A DNA stretch of 64,000 nt from Acidobacteriota bacterium (GCA_012719355.1 JAAYAM010000214.1:28926-92925); one strand, 5' to 3'. Shown: positions 27,898 to 36,736, counted from the stretch's first letter. Made by a program: numbers and translations. The notes: generated by a model from the letters alone, not told the origin.

Positions 27898-28719
27898 ATG
27901 GGGTTTTTGAGAATCGACCGGAACATATGCAAACGAGACGGTTTCTGTGTCCGGGAATGCCCGGGAACGATCATTCGCATGTCGGCAGACGGGATTCCGG
28001 AAGTCACGCCCGGACGTGAAGCTGGTTGTTTCGATTGCGGTCACTGCGTAGCGGTCTGTCCCTACGGCGCTCTGGAACATGAGCGGATTCCGTCGGGGAA
28101 TTCCCCAGCGATCCGGGAAGAACTGCGGATCAGCGAGGAGCAGGCGCTGCAGTTCCTCCGCTCCCGAAGATCGATAAGGCATTTCCTGAACAAGCCGGTG
28201 GAAAAGGAACGTATCTTGAAGCTGATTCATGGCGCGCGCTACGCTCCCACGGCGGGCAACGGCCAGCTTGTCGAGTGGCTCGTAGTCAGCGACAGAACAC
28301 GCCTGAAGGAAATCTCCGGACTCACGGTAGACTGGTTGCGTGAATTGGTGAAGGATCCGCAGGTTCTGGCGACGAGTCCCTATCTCCCTGCAGCGGTGGC
28401 GGCTTGGGACGCAGGGTATGATTCGGTGCTTCGAGATGCCCCTGTCCTCGTGATCGCCACTGCACCGAAGGAGGCAATCAACGGTATGGTCGATCTTACT
28501 CTGGCTCTTTCATATTTCGATCTGCTTGCGCCGGCGATGGGATTGGGAACCTGCTGGGCGGGACTCCTCCAGGGAGCACTGCTGCACCTTCCTTCACTGA
28601 AGCGCTTTGCCGGAATACCAGAGCGAAACCCGCACCATTACCCCATCATGCTTGGGTACCCCGATGCCAAATACTACCGGGTACCGGAAAGAAAAGAGCC
28701 GAAAGTACGTTTCGTGTAG
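27898..28719 (+). CDS. 4Fe-4S ferredoxin / nitroreductase fusion protein
   Basis: Two-domain flavoprotein, about 273 residues. Residues 1-65 form a two-cluster ferredoxin (ICKRDGFCVRECP and CFDCGHCVAVCPYGALEHE). Residues about 85-260 are a nitroreductase-family FMN domain beginning SRRSIRHFLNKPVEKERI, with GARYAPTAGNGQ as the flavin-phosphate region and MGLGTCWAGLLQGAL in the dimer core. Such fusions are common in anaerobes and probably reduce an organic substrate with ferredoxin-derived electrons. The start at 27898 is preceded by AAGGAGG (10 bases) and GAGG (closer). A perfect 28-base palindrome follows the stop. Confidence 0.87.
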   Translation: MGFLRIDRNICKRDGFCVRECPGTIIRMSADGIPEVTPGREAGCFDCGHCVAVCPYGALEHERIPSGNSPAIREELRISEEQALQFLRSRRSIRHFLNKPVEKERILKLIHGARYAPTAGNGQLVEWLVVSDRTRLKEISGLTVDWLRELVKDPQVLATSPYLPAAVAAWDAGYDSVLRDAPVLVIATAPKEAINGMVDLTLALSYFDLLAPAMGLGTCWAGLLQGALLHLPSLKRFAGIPERNPHHYPIMLGYPDAKYYRVPERKEPKVRFV

Positions 28720-28733
28720 AGTTTGAGGGGGGA

Positions 28734-28761
28734 AGAGCCACAGGAGATCTCCTGTGGCTCT
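28734..28761. terminator. Perfect 28-base palindrome between convergent genes
   Basis: AGAGCCACAGGAGA and its exact complement TCTCCTGTGGCTCT form an uninterrupted inverted repeat between the stop of the ferredoxin-nitroreductase gene and the stop of malic enzyme. It is symmetric and likely terminates both transcripts, although neither side has a long T-run. Confidence 0.65.
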
Positions 28762-28784
28762 CTCTCCAACTACGTCGTCCCAGC

Positions 28785-30173
28785 TTACTCGGGTGCGGCC
28801 AGGATCACTCTTTCCTGCATTTTCACCTGCGTCTCGCTCCTGGCGCGGCTGATCATCAGTTCCGCCGTTCTATAGAGTTGATCGCGGGTGAGAATCCTGC
28901 GGGCGACTCCCTGCTCGATCGCCTTCATCCCGACAGCCACCGCCTCTCGAATGAAAACATCCGGCTCGTCCATTTTCGGGATGATGTAATCCGGGCTGAG
29001 GCCTTTGTCTTCAGCGCATTTCGCAAGTTCTTTCGCCGCCGCGATGCACATCTGATCGGTAATCGTCGTGCCGGCGACATCAAGGCAGCCACGGAAGATT
29101 CCGGGGAACCCCAGCGAATTGTTGATCTGGTTGGGAAAATCGGAGCGCCCGGTGCCGACAACAACCGCGCCCGCCTCTTTGGCATCCCAGGGCCACATTT
29201 CCGGGATCGGGTTCGCCGTCGTGAAGACGATGGGATCCTTCGCCATCTGGGCAACCCATTCCTTCTTAAGAGTATCCGGACCGGGGGTCGATGCAGCTGA
29301 AACCACGTCAGCTCCCCGCATCGCCTCTTCGATTCCACCGACGAGCTGATCTCTATTGGTAAGCTGACACATCTCCCATTTTTCTCTGTGGGTCTTCTGT
29401 AACTCGGTGCGGCCTTTGTGCAGAGTACCCTTGGAATCAACAAAGATAAGATTGCCAGGCTTGGCGCCATAGGCCATGTAGAGTGCACCGATGCGGATAT
29501 TGGCTGCTCCCGAACCAACTAGAGTTATCCTGACATCCTCGATGCGTTTTCCGACGACTTTGAGAGCATTGATCAGCCCGGCCAGGCAAACCGTGGCCGT
29601 CCCCTGCTGGTCATCATGCCACACAGGGATTTTGCAGCGCCTGCGCAGTTCGGCCAGAATATAGAAACACTTGGGCTGCGCTATATCTTCGAGATTGATT
29701 CCGCCGAAAGAGGGCTGAAGAAGCTCAACGGTCCTGATGATTTCATCCGGGTCCTTGGTGTCCAAACAGATCGGAAACGCATCAACGCCACCAAGGTACT
29801 TATAAAGGATGCCCTTTCCTTCCATCACCGGCATACCGGCCTCGGGGCCGATATCACCCAGGCCAAGAACACGAGTTCCGTCCGTGACCACCGCTACCGT
29901 GTTCCCTTTGTTGGTATGCTCGTAAACCTTTTCGGGATTCTTATGAATATCTTTGCAGACTTCCGCCACACCCGGCGTGTACCAGATGGCGAAATCATCG
30001 AAATCACGGATACAGCATTTCGGCGAAGTCTCCAGCTTGCCCTTGTAAAATGGATGCAGTTTCATCGCATCTTCCGCGGGCTTATACGCCTTGGCTAGCA
30101 ACTCCTCCTTGGTCACTCTCTTCGTTTCTGGTGTCTTGACTGCTTGTGCGGCCGGATCTGAATTGATGGCCAT
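28785..30173 (-). CDS. Malic enzyme
   Basis: Oxidative decarboxylation of malate to pyruvate, about 462 residues. The N-terminal malic domain has [40 protein letters not shown] and [18 protein letters not shown], which hold the catalytic lysine/aspartate and metal-ligand region. The NAD-binding domain has [19 protein letters not shown] and [22 protein letters not shown]. It is the short form without the phosphotransacetylase-like extension of MaeB. The track start at 30383 adds 70 residues of unrelated sequence. The ATG at 30173 has GGAGG 5 bases upstream and fits the family. Cofactor preference (NAD or NADP) was not resolved. Confidence 0.92.
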   Translation of the reverse strand: MAINSDPAAQAVKTPETKRVTKEELLAKAYKPAEDAMKLHPFYKGKLETSPKCCIRDFDDFAIWYTPGVAEVCKDIHKNPEKVYEHTNKGNTVAVVTDGTRVLGLGDIGPEAGMPVMEGKGILYKYLGGVDAFPICLDTKDPDEIIRTVELLQPSFGGINLEDIAQPKCFYILAELRRRCKIPVWHDDQQGTATVCLAGLINALKVVGKRIEDVRITLVGSGAANIRIGALYMAYGAKPGNLIFVDSKGTLHKGRTELQKTHREKWEMCQLTNRDQLVGGIEEAMRGADVVSAASTPGPDTLKKEWVAQMAKDPIVFTTANPIPEMWPWDAKEAGAVVVGTGRSDFPNQINNSLGFPGIFRGCLDVAGTTITDQMCIAAAKELAKCAEDKGLSPDYIIPKMDEPDVFIREAVAVGMKAIEQGVARRILTRDQLYRTAELMISRARSETQVKMQERVILAAPE

Positions 30174-30353
30174 TGTATCCTCCATCTGTTTTTGCTTAAA
30201 CCGGGCGCGGTCCTCTGCTCCCGGGGTGGGTGCTAATAATAATATATCTCTTTGCTCAATCTGTGCGAGGGGATCAGCTGCCGCACTTCTGAAAAAGATC
30301 TCATCCACGGCAAGCGCCTTCTGCCACTCTATCCGCTCAAAGAAGACGTGCAC

Positions 30354-30383
30354 ACCATACTCTCGTATGCATCCTGAATTCAA
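30354..30383 (-). promoter_or_regulatory. Putative promoter for malic enzyme
   Basis: On the minus strand TTGAAT (30383-30378) and TATGGT (30359-30354) are separated by 18 bases. A set of inverted TGATTAG motifs lies just upstream of the -35 box, where an activator or repressor could bind. Confidence 0.45.
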
Positions 30384-30391
30384 GTCATATC

Positions 30392-30428
30392 TGATTAGCG
30401 CTTCTAATCACAGCCGAAACATGATTAG
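30392..30428. promoter_or_regulatory. Three-site TGATTAG operator-like element
   Basis: TGATTAG (30392-30398), CTAATCA (30404-30410) and TGATTAG (30422-30428). The first two form a perfect 7-5-7 inverted repeat and the last two a 7-11-7 inverted repeat. The position is immediately upstream of the putative malic enzyme -35 box. Confidence 0.5.
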
Positions 30429-30502
30429 TTTCTGCTCACAACTCGTTGGACTTCAATTTGATACATCCCGGGGTGGAATTGAATCTCCGAGTCAACCGGG
30501 AA

Positions 30503-30544
30503 CCGGGAGATGGGCCGCATCCTTGTCTGCGGCCCATCTCCCGG
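30503..30544 (-). terminator. 16-bp stem hairpin after the porin-like gene
   Basis: CCGGGAGATGGGCCGC and GCGGCCCATCTCCCGG are perfect inverted copies separated by a 10-base loop, 28 bases past the porin-like stop. No T-run follows on the minus strand, so it may be a terminator needing a factor or an mRNA 3' stabiliser. Confidence 0.5.
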
Positions 30545-30572
30545 GAGTGGGGGGGTGCGAGACCTTGATGTT

Positions 30573-31931
30573 CTAGAAAGCGAGTACGGCGTCGAACATC
30601 GGCCCGTGGAAATGGCCGCCGCTGCGTATGTCGGCAGCCGGAAACCCATGGTAATTTTGAATGACGTATTCACCCTTCATCAGCAGATGCCGATTCAGGA
30701 ACCAGCCCGCACCCAACTGGGTCCGGTTGACGCTGACGGTGTTCGGGATATCCGCAAACCTGCCCTTCGCAACGTTGTGCCGGGCGCCCACAAAGAAGTT
30801 CTCGTCGCCGAACCGGTACACAACCTCTGCTCCGAACTGCCTCCAGACACGCTCTTTAAGCTCGTTCGCCGATTTCCCTTTGGCGTATTCCGCGACTCCG
30901 AAAAACTCCAGCCCGCGGTATTTCACGAACGGGTTCAGCTGGTAGGCGGAGACCTTCTCCCGGAACCCGGGATTGATCGTTCCCGAGGTTGCCTGGGCAG
31001 TGGCAGTCGCCTGCGTATTCTCCAGAACATAGAAGTACGGAGATCCGGCCCGGTCACCCGCAAACAGGGTCTGCGAGGGCGACTTCTTGATCTGGTAATT
31101 CGACCCCGTCAGCCGGAAGCGAAGATCGGACGTGAGCTGCCGGTCGAAGCCGAGTTTGGTGATGATCGCCGGAGATCTTTGATCAGGAGAGGTCACGTTC
31201 CCCTTGATCTCTCCACCCGTTATCGCCGCCATGGCCAGAACTCCGCCGGCGCGCAGGTAGACTTCTCCGCCTATCTCGGTGGTGAAGGCGTCAAGAAGGT
31301 AATTGCCGATGAAGGGATTGTAGATACCATTGCCGTTGTCGGTACGCCGGAAGTGGGCATCGCCGTAGTTCACCTCGAAGTGACCGACTTTGACGGTGAT
31401 GAACTTCGCCCACAGTATGTTGGCGATTCCATTCATCATCGGTATGTCGACTGGAGATTTATCCATAAGGACGTATCCGTCCTTCACCCACACTTCATTA
31501 TGATGCCTCGAGGAAAGATAGGTAGTCAGGGAGAGACGAATCCCATCCGCAAGCTGTGCGTTCAGGTATAGATTGGCCGCCGCCAGGTTGAAACCCGGGC
31601 CGATTCTCATCAACTGATTGACATTCGATCCATTGACGAATCTCGGCGCCGCCGCATTGCGATGTTTCAGCGCCTGGATGCTCTGCGAGAAAGCTGCTCC
31701 CCAGTCGATCTTCAGACCTTCAAACGGAATCTCCTCTTCATCTTTCGGAGGTTCAAACATATTGATGCCGCACTGGTCTGCAGGCCGGAAATTCTGGATC
31801 TTCGAAGCCGGGCATTTCCGCTTGTCCTGAATTGCCGCTTCGGTATCAGTGTCGTCCGCTGCCTGCGCAAGCCCAAAGCCGGCGGCCAGCAGAAGCACGG
31901 CGATCAGCAGTGCAAGTCTTTGCGTGTTCAT
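30573..31931 (-). CDS. Porin-like outer-membrane beta-barrel protein
   Basis: Protein of 452 residues with a clear signal peptide (LALLIAVLLLAAGFGLAQA), a short Cys-containing N-terminal linker (KRKCPASKIQNFRPADQC), and a long region of alternating hydrophobic and polar residues typical of a beta-barrel. It ends in phenylalanine (FDAVLAF), the usual beta-barrel assembly signal. No specific porin family was recognised. The start codon overlaps the YceI stop as TGATG, so the two are translationally coupled and probably form one operon downstream of the two-component genes. Confidence 0.65.
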   Translation of the reverse strand: MNTQRLALLIAVLLLAAGFGLAQAADDTDTEAAIQDKRKCPASKIQNFRPADQCGINMFEPPKDEEEIPFEGLKIDWGAAFSQSIQALKHRNAAAPRFVNGSNVNQLMRIGPGFNLAAANLYLNAQLADGIRLSLTTYLSSRHHNEVWVKDGYVLMDKSPVDIPMMNGIANILWAKFITVKVGHFEVNYGDAHFRRTDNGNGIYNPFIGNYLLDAFTTEIGGEVYLRAGGVLAMAAITGGEIKGNVTSPDQRSPAIITKLGFDRQLTSDLRFRLTGSNYQIKKSPSQTLFAGDRAGSPYFYVLENTQATATAQATSGTINPGFREKVSAYQLNPFVKYRGLEFFGVAEYAKGKSANELKERVWRQFGAEVVYRFGDENFFVGARHNVAKGRFADIPNTVSVNRTQLGAGWFLNRHLLMKGEYVIQNYHGFPAADIRSGGHFHGPMFDAVLAF

Positions 31932-32584
31932 CAGTTGCCACCTCCCACCGCTTCCTGCGCCTTCGAAGCCGGGAAGAGCGCCTGAGTCATCTCATTGGGA
32001 AGCCGCACCACCGTATCGAAGGTAACCGTTACAACCTTGGCCACCTTGAGCGTTCCGAAGAAAAGACTCGGCGGTTTGACTCCGTATTCGGCCATGTCTA
32101 TCTCGACTTTTCCCACGACGCGGGCTCCCCCCTCGGGAAGAGGTATCAGTTTGGCGCCGACTCCGACCGGTTTCGTGACTCCCGCAATTGTAAGTTCGCC
32201 TGATGTCTGGACCGCCTGGTCGTCGTCAATAAGGGTATATTTGTTGGCTATATATTTGATCTCCGGGTGCTTGTCCATTTTCAGCGCTTTTCTCAGGTGC
32301 TTGTTCATGGTTCCGTCGCCGCAATCGATCTGGGGGACCGAGGCCACTACCGTTACAACCTGCACACCGGCCGCCAGTCCCGGTACCGGCTCTGCGGCAT
32401 CGGCAGGGACTGCACTCACCGCGGCATCGCCGCCGCAGGCCCAGCCGCCCACGATCGTCGCGGTTCCATCAATGGTGAGGGGATACTTCTTGGTGAGAGG
32501 TTTCTGCTTCTGGGGACCCTGGGCAAAAACCGTTGCTGCCATCGACAGCACCACGATCAAGGCAACAGCCGATCTGAAGATCAT
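31931..32584 (-). CDS. YceI-family secreted protein
   Basis: Protein of about 217 residues with a signal peptide (SAVALIVVLSMAATVFAQ) and a YceI-like lipocalin fold (the pattern MDKHPEIKYIANKYTLI, VQTSGELTIAGVTKPVG, VEIDMAEYGVKPPSLFFGTLKVAKVVTVTFD). YceI proteins bind isoprenoid or amphiphilic molecules in the periplasm. The start at 32584 has AAGGAGA upstream; the track start lacks one. Coupled to the downstream porin-like gene by TGATG. It lies 184 bases downstream of the response regulator gene and could be its target. Confidence 0.82.
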   Translation of the reverse strand: MIFRSAVALIVVLSMAATVFAQGPQKQKPLTKKYPLTIDGTATIVGGWACGGDAAVSAVPADAAEPVPGLAAGVQVVTVVASVPQIDCGDGTMNKHLRKALKMDKHPEIKYIANKYTLIDDDQAVQTSGELTIAGVTKPVGVGAKLIPLPEGGARVVGKVEIDMAEYGVKPPSLFFGTLKVAKVVTVTFDTVVRLPNEMTQALFPASKAQEAVGGGN

Positions 32585-32767
32585 CTTGTCTCTCCTTGCG
32601 AATTGCATCAATCGGTCAGGCGACCCGATCAAGCGGCCCGGCCGATTGATAGCTGTTTTCGATGCTCAAGTTATAGAAGAGGGTGAGATGGATAGAAATC
32701 CGGTGAACTTCTGAATTCGCAGGGCGGAAGGTCAGGGAAAACTACTGAGGCCTCGAAGCTAATACGG

Positions 32768-33424
32768 TCAGGAAAGCTTCAGCATTCCGTGATCTATGGC
32801 AAAACGAACCAATTCGGCACGGCTTTTGAATTCCAGTTTGCTCATTATGTTGTTGCGGTGGCTTTCAACGGTCCGTTCCGAAATGCACAGCTTGTCTGCA
32901 ATCTCGGCGTTTGTATGGCCGTACGCCAGAAGCGTGAGAACCTCAAGTTCACGCGGAGTCATGAGGTCTACTCCTTTCGCTCCCTTCGCTTTCCGGGGCT
33001 GGCGGCCGACATATGAGGAGATGACAAGGCTCGCCAGTGCAGGGTCAATGTACTGCTCGCCTTTCTTCGCAGCCCTTATCGCCTGAACGACGTCGGTACC
33101 GGTCGATTTCTTAAGGACATAACCCCGCACACCCATTCGGAACAATTCCTGCAGGTAGTATTCGTCTTCGTTCATCGTCAGAACAACTATCGCCACCTGC
33201 GGCTTCTCTTTCAGCACGGCCTCGGCGACTTTCGATCCTGACAGCCCGGGCATCGCCAGGTCCAGAAGCAGGATGTCCAGATCCATCTCGGAGACCGCTC
33301 GTATCGTGTCAAAGCCGTTGCCGGTCTCGCCGACGACCTCCATGTCGGGCTCTTTCTCAAGCAGCACCCTCAGGCCGTTGCGGAAGACTGCATGATCGTC
33401 AGCTATCAAAATTCGTATCGCCAT
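32768..33424 (-). CDS. NarL/LuxR-type response regulator
   Basis: 218 residues: a receiver domain (ILIADDHAVFRNGLR, phosphoacceptor in ILLLDLAMPGLSG, switch residues in VVLTMN, lysine in YVLKKS) and a LuxR helix-turn-helix (LTPREXEVL-like MTPRELEVLTLLAYG, NAEIADKLCISERTVESHRNNIMSKL). It overlaps the kinase gene by 26 bases, a firm sign of pairing. Candidate targets are its neighbours YceI and the porin-like gene. Confidence 0.93.
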   Translation of the reverse strand: MAIRILIADDHAVFRNGLRVLLEKEPDMEVVGETGNGFDTIRAVSEMDLDILLLDLAMPGLSGSKVAEAVLKEKPQVAIVVLTMNEDEYYLQELFRMGVRGYVLKKSTGTDVVQAIRAAKKGEQYIDPALASLVISSYVGRQPRKAKGAKGVDLMTPRELEVLTLLAYGHTNAEIADKLCISERTVESHRNNIMSKLEFKSRAELVRFAIDHGMLKLS

Positions 33425-34868
33425 CGTGTTCCTCGCTCAACGGTATCCTTACCCGTATGGTCGTTCCTTCGCCGGGAGCAGATTCGATCACGAAGCTCCC
33501 CCCCAGAAGGGTAACGCGTTCCTTCATGCCGATCAGCCCAAGGCACTGGTTCCCTTTCTCCTGAACCATGGACATTTCAAATCCCTGTCCGTCATCCTCG
33601 ACCAGCATGGTAATTTCGTGCAGTTGCCTAAGGATCACAACACTGGCATGAGTGGCCTTCGCATGTCGGATCATATTTGTTATTGCCTCTTGTGCGATCC
33701 GGAACAGCGGCACTTCAATCCGGCTGGGGAGCCGTTCCAGCCCTTCAGGTGAAATGAACTGGTAATCTATATCCAACCCGGCCGTCTTGGTTATCTCTTC
33801 TATATGCCGGGCCAGCGCGGAGTCGAGGCCATAATCGTCGAGAATGGACGGTCGCATTCCCCATGCCAGCCGATGCACATCTCCTATGATCTGCCGTATG
33901 GTGTTCTCGGCGCAGTGGCAGAGCGAGCCCGGCGTATGGACGTAAGCGCATTTGGCCGGGCTGTATTTGCAACCGGACTGCACCTGCAGCAGAAGCGCAA
34001 GAAGCGACTGCCCGAAATGGTCGTGCAGCTCGCGGGATATGCTCTTACGCTCATCCTCCTGTACCTGCACGGTTCTCTCGATCAGGGACAGGCGCGCCTT
34101 CTCTTTTGCCTGAACTTCTCGACGGTAGCGCATGAGGGCTTCCCCCATCTGGTTGAACGCTACGGCAAGGCGCCCGATTTCGTCATTCGAGAAAACCCTG
34201 GCTCTCGTTTCAAATGCCCCTTCACGGACCTTGTTTGCTGTCTGAACAAGGTGGTGAATCGGCCGGGTCAGTATCCCGGTCAGCAGAATCGCCAGACAGA
34301 TTCCAACCGCAGTACAGAGGATCAGGCCCCAAAGAACGGTCCGTGTCAGAAGCGCAAGCTCCCGGCTCACCATCCGGTCCAGGACGCCGAGTTGAATTGT
34401 CCCGGCATACCCGCCGACGACGGGAAAATTCACATCAATAATCAGCCCTTCGGAGCTGCCCAGGATTCTGGCCGAACACTCTGGAGGACACGGCTTGGAA
34501 GATGTCTTCATGAGATCCGGCGGCACCCGCCCTCCAAAAGTGGACGCCACGATTCTGTTGCGTTCATCGCGCACAATCGCGTAGCGGATCTCCGGAAAGG
34601 TATCCTTTGCATCCTGCAGATAGCGCTCGACCTCGTAGAAGTTGCCGATACTAGCCGACCGCTCGATCGTATCCGCGAGCGCCCGTCCCATTGAAAGCGT
34701 CCTCTGTTCCAACAGCTGATAGAGAATGTGAGAAGTGCTGGCCCGGGTCTGAAGCAGGGTCACCGCCCCGAACAGGATGGCGGTCAAGAATCCTATGCCC
34801 AGAATCTTCAGGAATATGGGGATCGACAACACCCGCCAGGAGAAGGCGGAGAGGAGCCTGCGGAACAT
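33399..34868 (-). CDS. NarX-like sensor histidine kinase with cysteine-rich DHp insert
   Basis: Membrane sensor kinase, about 489 residues. There are two membrane segments (about residues 18-40 and 178-200, ORF numbering), a periplasmic domain between them with CPPEC, a HAMP domain, then HisKA_3 (SRELHDHFGQSLLALLLQ, His285) and HATPase (ITNMIRHAKAT, EDDGQGFE, CLGLIGMKERVTLLGG). Unusually, the turn between the two DHp helices has an insert with four cysteines (GCKYSPAKC ... SLCHC, Cys303, 310, 320, 322). I prefer the start at 34868 because it forms TGATG with the upstream stop and has GGAAGGA at 8 bases. Ligand unknown. Confidence 0.9.
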   Translation of the reverse strand: MFRRLLSAFSWRVLSIPIFLKILGIGFLTAILFGAVTLLQTRASTSHILYQLLEQRTLSMGRALADTIERSASIGNFYEVERYLQDAKDTFPEIRYAIVRDERNRIVASTFGGRVPPDLMKTSSKPCPPECSARILGSSEGLIIDVNFPVVGGYAGTIQLGVLDRMVSRELALLTRTVLWGLILCTAVGICLAILLTGILTRPIHHLVQTANKVREGAFETRARVFSNDEIGRLAVAFNQMGEALMRYRREVQAKEKARLSLIERTVQVQEDERKSISRELHDHFGQSLLALLLQVQSGCKYSPAKCAYVHTPGSLCHCAENTIRQIIGDVHRLAWGMRPSILDDYGLDSALARHIEEITKTAGLDIDYQFISPEGLERLPSRIEVPLFRIAQEAITNMIRHAKATHASVVILRQLHEITMLVEDDGQGFEMSMVQEKGNQCLGLIGMKERVTLLGGSFVIESAPGEGTTIRVRIPLSEEHDGDTNFDS

Positions 34869-35884
34869 CACTTCCATCCTTCCAGCTTGCCGACTGCCTG
34901 CCGAAGACTGTTAAAAAGGCCATCCTCCGGGACAACGAACCGCTCGATCCCCATCTTCTCGAGAATCGGTTTTCCCTTCGGATCGTCGTCCATCTTAACC
35001 AGGATGGTCCGCAGCACCTTCTTCAGCTCAGGATCCAGATCGGGATGGACGACCAGAGGCTGAATTCCAAATGGCGGGGATTTCGAGAGAATCCTCGTCT
35101 TCTCGCCGATTGAAGGATCTTCGGAAAGCATCTGGTCATATACGACCCCATGGACCGCCACACCATCCACAAATCCGTCGATGAGCGCCTGCACCGAACG
35201 GTCGTGACTGCCTGTAATAATATGCTCGCCGAAGAAATGCTTGGGATCCTCTCCCCGCTCCATCAGAATCATGGCAGGATAAAGCCATCCCGTCGTTGAT
35301 ATGATGTCCGCTGAGCCGAAACGCTTCCGGCGCAGATCCAGCAGCGACTCGGCAGGACTTTCGCGGCGGACCACGATGAAAGACTGGTACGTGATTTCCC
35401 CTTTGATGCGCGGAACGACCAGCGCCTCCATCCCGAACTCTCTCTCTCCCCGGATAAAAGGATAGGTGCATATCACCGCAATATCGCATCTGCGGTAGCG
35501 GACCAGATCGCTGGTTTCAGAGTAGGTGGGACGGTAGAGCGAGACCGGCCTCCGCTCAAGTTTGTCGGCTATGTAATTAATCAGATCCCGGTAGGTTTCG
35601 AGCGATTTCTCCGGAGAGACGATCGGCGCAATCCCTATCCGGAAAACCGGTACACCCTCGGATTCGTGGTCGGCTGCGGCGGAAGCGGAGGGGATTTCCT
35701 CGTCAAGGTTTACCCAGGCGCTCGGCAAAAATTTCGAGATCTGACGGTCAAGATAGGTCGATTTTATAACATTATAGAGGCCGAGCCCCACGCCAACGGT
35801 CAGGACCCCGGCCAGCAACATCTTCAAGATGCGGACTAATGAAGGTCGTTTCATCTCCGCACTGCCCTTCTTTCGAAAACGCAT
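34868..35884 (-). CDS. Membrane-anchored PhnD-like substrate-binding protein
   Basis: 338 residues with one N-terminal membrane segment (ILKMLLAGVLTVGVGLGLY) that lacks an obvious cleavage site, followed by a PhnD/SsuA-type periplasmic binding domain (FRIGIAPIVSPEKSLETYRDLINYIADKL, FGSADIISTTGWLYPAMIL, GSHDRSVQALIDGFVDGVAVHG). There is no ABC transporter nearby. The gene runs into the kinase gene as TGATG, so the protein most likely presents a ligand to the kinase. PhnD-like sensor domains occur in TtrS-type tetrathionate kinases, which gives one hint about ligand class. The start could also be the internal ATG at 35854. Confidence 0.85.
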   Translation of the reverse strand: MRFRKKGSAEMKRPSLVRILKMLLAGVLTVGVGLGLYNVIKSTYLDRQISKFLPSAWVNLDEEIPSASAAADHESEGVPVFRIGIAPIVSPEKSLETYRDLINYIADKLERRPVSLYRPTYSETSDLVRYRRCDIAVICTYPFIRGEREFGMEALVVPRIKGEITYQSFIVVRRESPAESLLDLRRKRFGSADIISTTGWLYPAMILMERGEDPKHFFGEHIITGSHDRSVQALIDGFVDGVAVHGVVYDQMLSEDPSIGEKTRILSKSPPFGIQPLVVHPDLDPELKKVLRTILVKMDDDPKGKPILEKMGIERFVVPEDGLFNSLRQAVGKLEGWK

Positions 35885-36044
35885 ATCGTTACGGACCTCA
35901 CGCGAGGGCGGAGCTGCGATGTGCGATACTGTGCCAGATGAACGTTATCCGCACCTGATGAAATAGAATTCCAATTAACGATATACGAACAAAGACGTCC
36001 GGGGAAGCAGATCTTTGAAGATATTTTAGTGAGGGCCCCGTTTG

Positions 36045-36677
36045 CTAGCTTTGGAACTGTGCCCGCTCGCCCTCCAGAATGGCAACGTGCTCCTCTTCTT
36101 CGGCGGCCAGTTCCCGATAGATCTCCCTTTGCGGTCCCGGGGGAAGTGCGGCGGCATGAGTCAGAAACCGGTCCCTGGTTCTGCGCTCCATCGCGATCGC
36201 CTTGTCATAGACTCTTGTAACGTGTTCACCCGCATCCTGGAAGTCGATCCCGTCGAATATCCAATCGGCGACTGCCTTTTCCTTCTGTTCAGGTAGTTTC
36301 CTGAGTTCGGCATCCAGATGCAGATGGTATTTCTCCTCGAGTTCGGAAAGATGGTCTTCTTCCTTATGGAAGAGCTCTTCCAAAACGGCTTTCAGAACGG
36401 TGTCTCGGGTTCGTTCCATGGCGAGCCGATAGAAATGGTACATGTCGATTTCGTACTGCACCGCCTCCTGCACTATCGCGACAAGTTCAGGCTGCATGCC
36501 AGAGTAACCTTCGACGACACTGTTCTCGCCGCCACACAGAAAGCACCTCCCGTAAGGGATGACAAATCCGGTCGAAAGCTTCCCACAGGAACTGCACTTC
36601 CAGGTGTACTTGATGTCGGCGCAGCAGACACTTTCCGAGTCGATAACCTGATGGCATTTGGGGCAGGTTGAAGCCAT
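36045..36677 (-). CDS. Zinc-ribbon plus ferritin-like (rubrerythrin-type) protein
   Basis: 210 residues. The N-terminal 55 residues carry rubredoxin-like or zinc-ribbon cysteines (CPKCHQ, CCADIKYTWKCSSCGK, CFLCGG). The rest is a four-helix ferritin-like domain with carboxylate/histidine motifs (AVQYEIDMYHFY, FHKEEDHLSELEEKYH, AAEEEEHVAILEGE) expected to bind a di-iron centre. The order of domains is the reverse of classical rubrerythrin. A role in peroxide or oxygen defence is likely. GGAGG lies 5 bases before the start. It is downstream of the NfnAB-type gene and may share its transcript. Confidence 0.82.
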   Translation of the reverse strand: MASTCPKCHQVIDSESVCCADIKYTWKCSSCGKLSTGFVIPYGRCFLCGGENSVVEGYSGMQPELVAIVQEAVQYEIDMYHFYRLAMERTRDTVLKAVLEELFHKEEDHLSELEEKYHLHLDAELRKLPEQKEKAVADWIFDGIDFQDAGEHVTRVYDKAIAMERRTRDRFLTHAAALPPGPQREIYRELAAEEEEHVAILEGERAQFQS

Positions 36678-36736
36678 GAATCCTCCAGAAAGAAGAGTTG
36701 ATGCGGATTTGCCGTGACTGAACCCCTGCGCAGATT

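Larger units (their letters stand above)
30174..30572. other. 399-bp intergenic region upstream of malic enzyme
   Basis: Contains, from the malic enzyme side outward, a leader of about 175 bases, a promoter (30354-30383), a cluster of TGATTAG motifs (30392-30428), and a strong 16-bp hairpin (30503-30544) after the end of the porin-like gene. ORFs called across it lack ribosome binding sites. Confidence 0.6.

Noticed and set aside
30091-30576. 161-codon plus-strand ORF covering the malic enzyme upstream region
   Set aside because: Overlaps the malic enzyme start and promoter region, with a low-complexity translation and no start signal.
30510-31571. 353-codon ORF on the plus strand
   Set aside because: Antisense to the porin-like gene, which has a signal peptide and a coupled neighbour; the ORF resembles no family.
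33804-34694. 296-codon ORF on the plus strand
   Set aside because: Antisense to a histidine kinase with all catalytic motifs; shadow.
35885-36044. TGGCAC element resembling a sigma54 promoter upstream of the PhnD-like gene
   Set aside because: The GG to GC spacing is 9 rather than 10 bases and the -12 box is poor.
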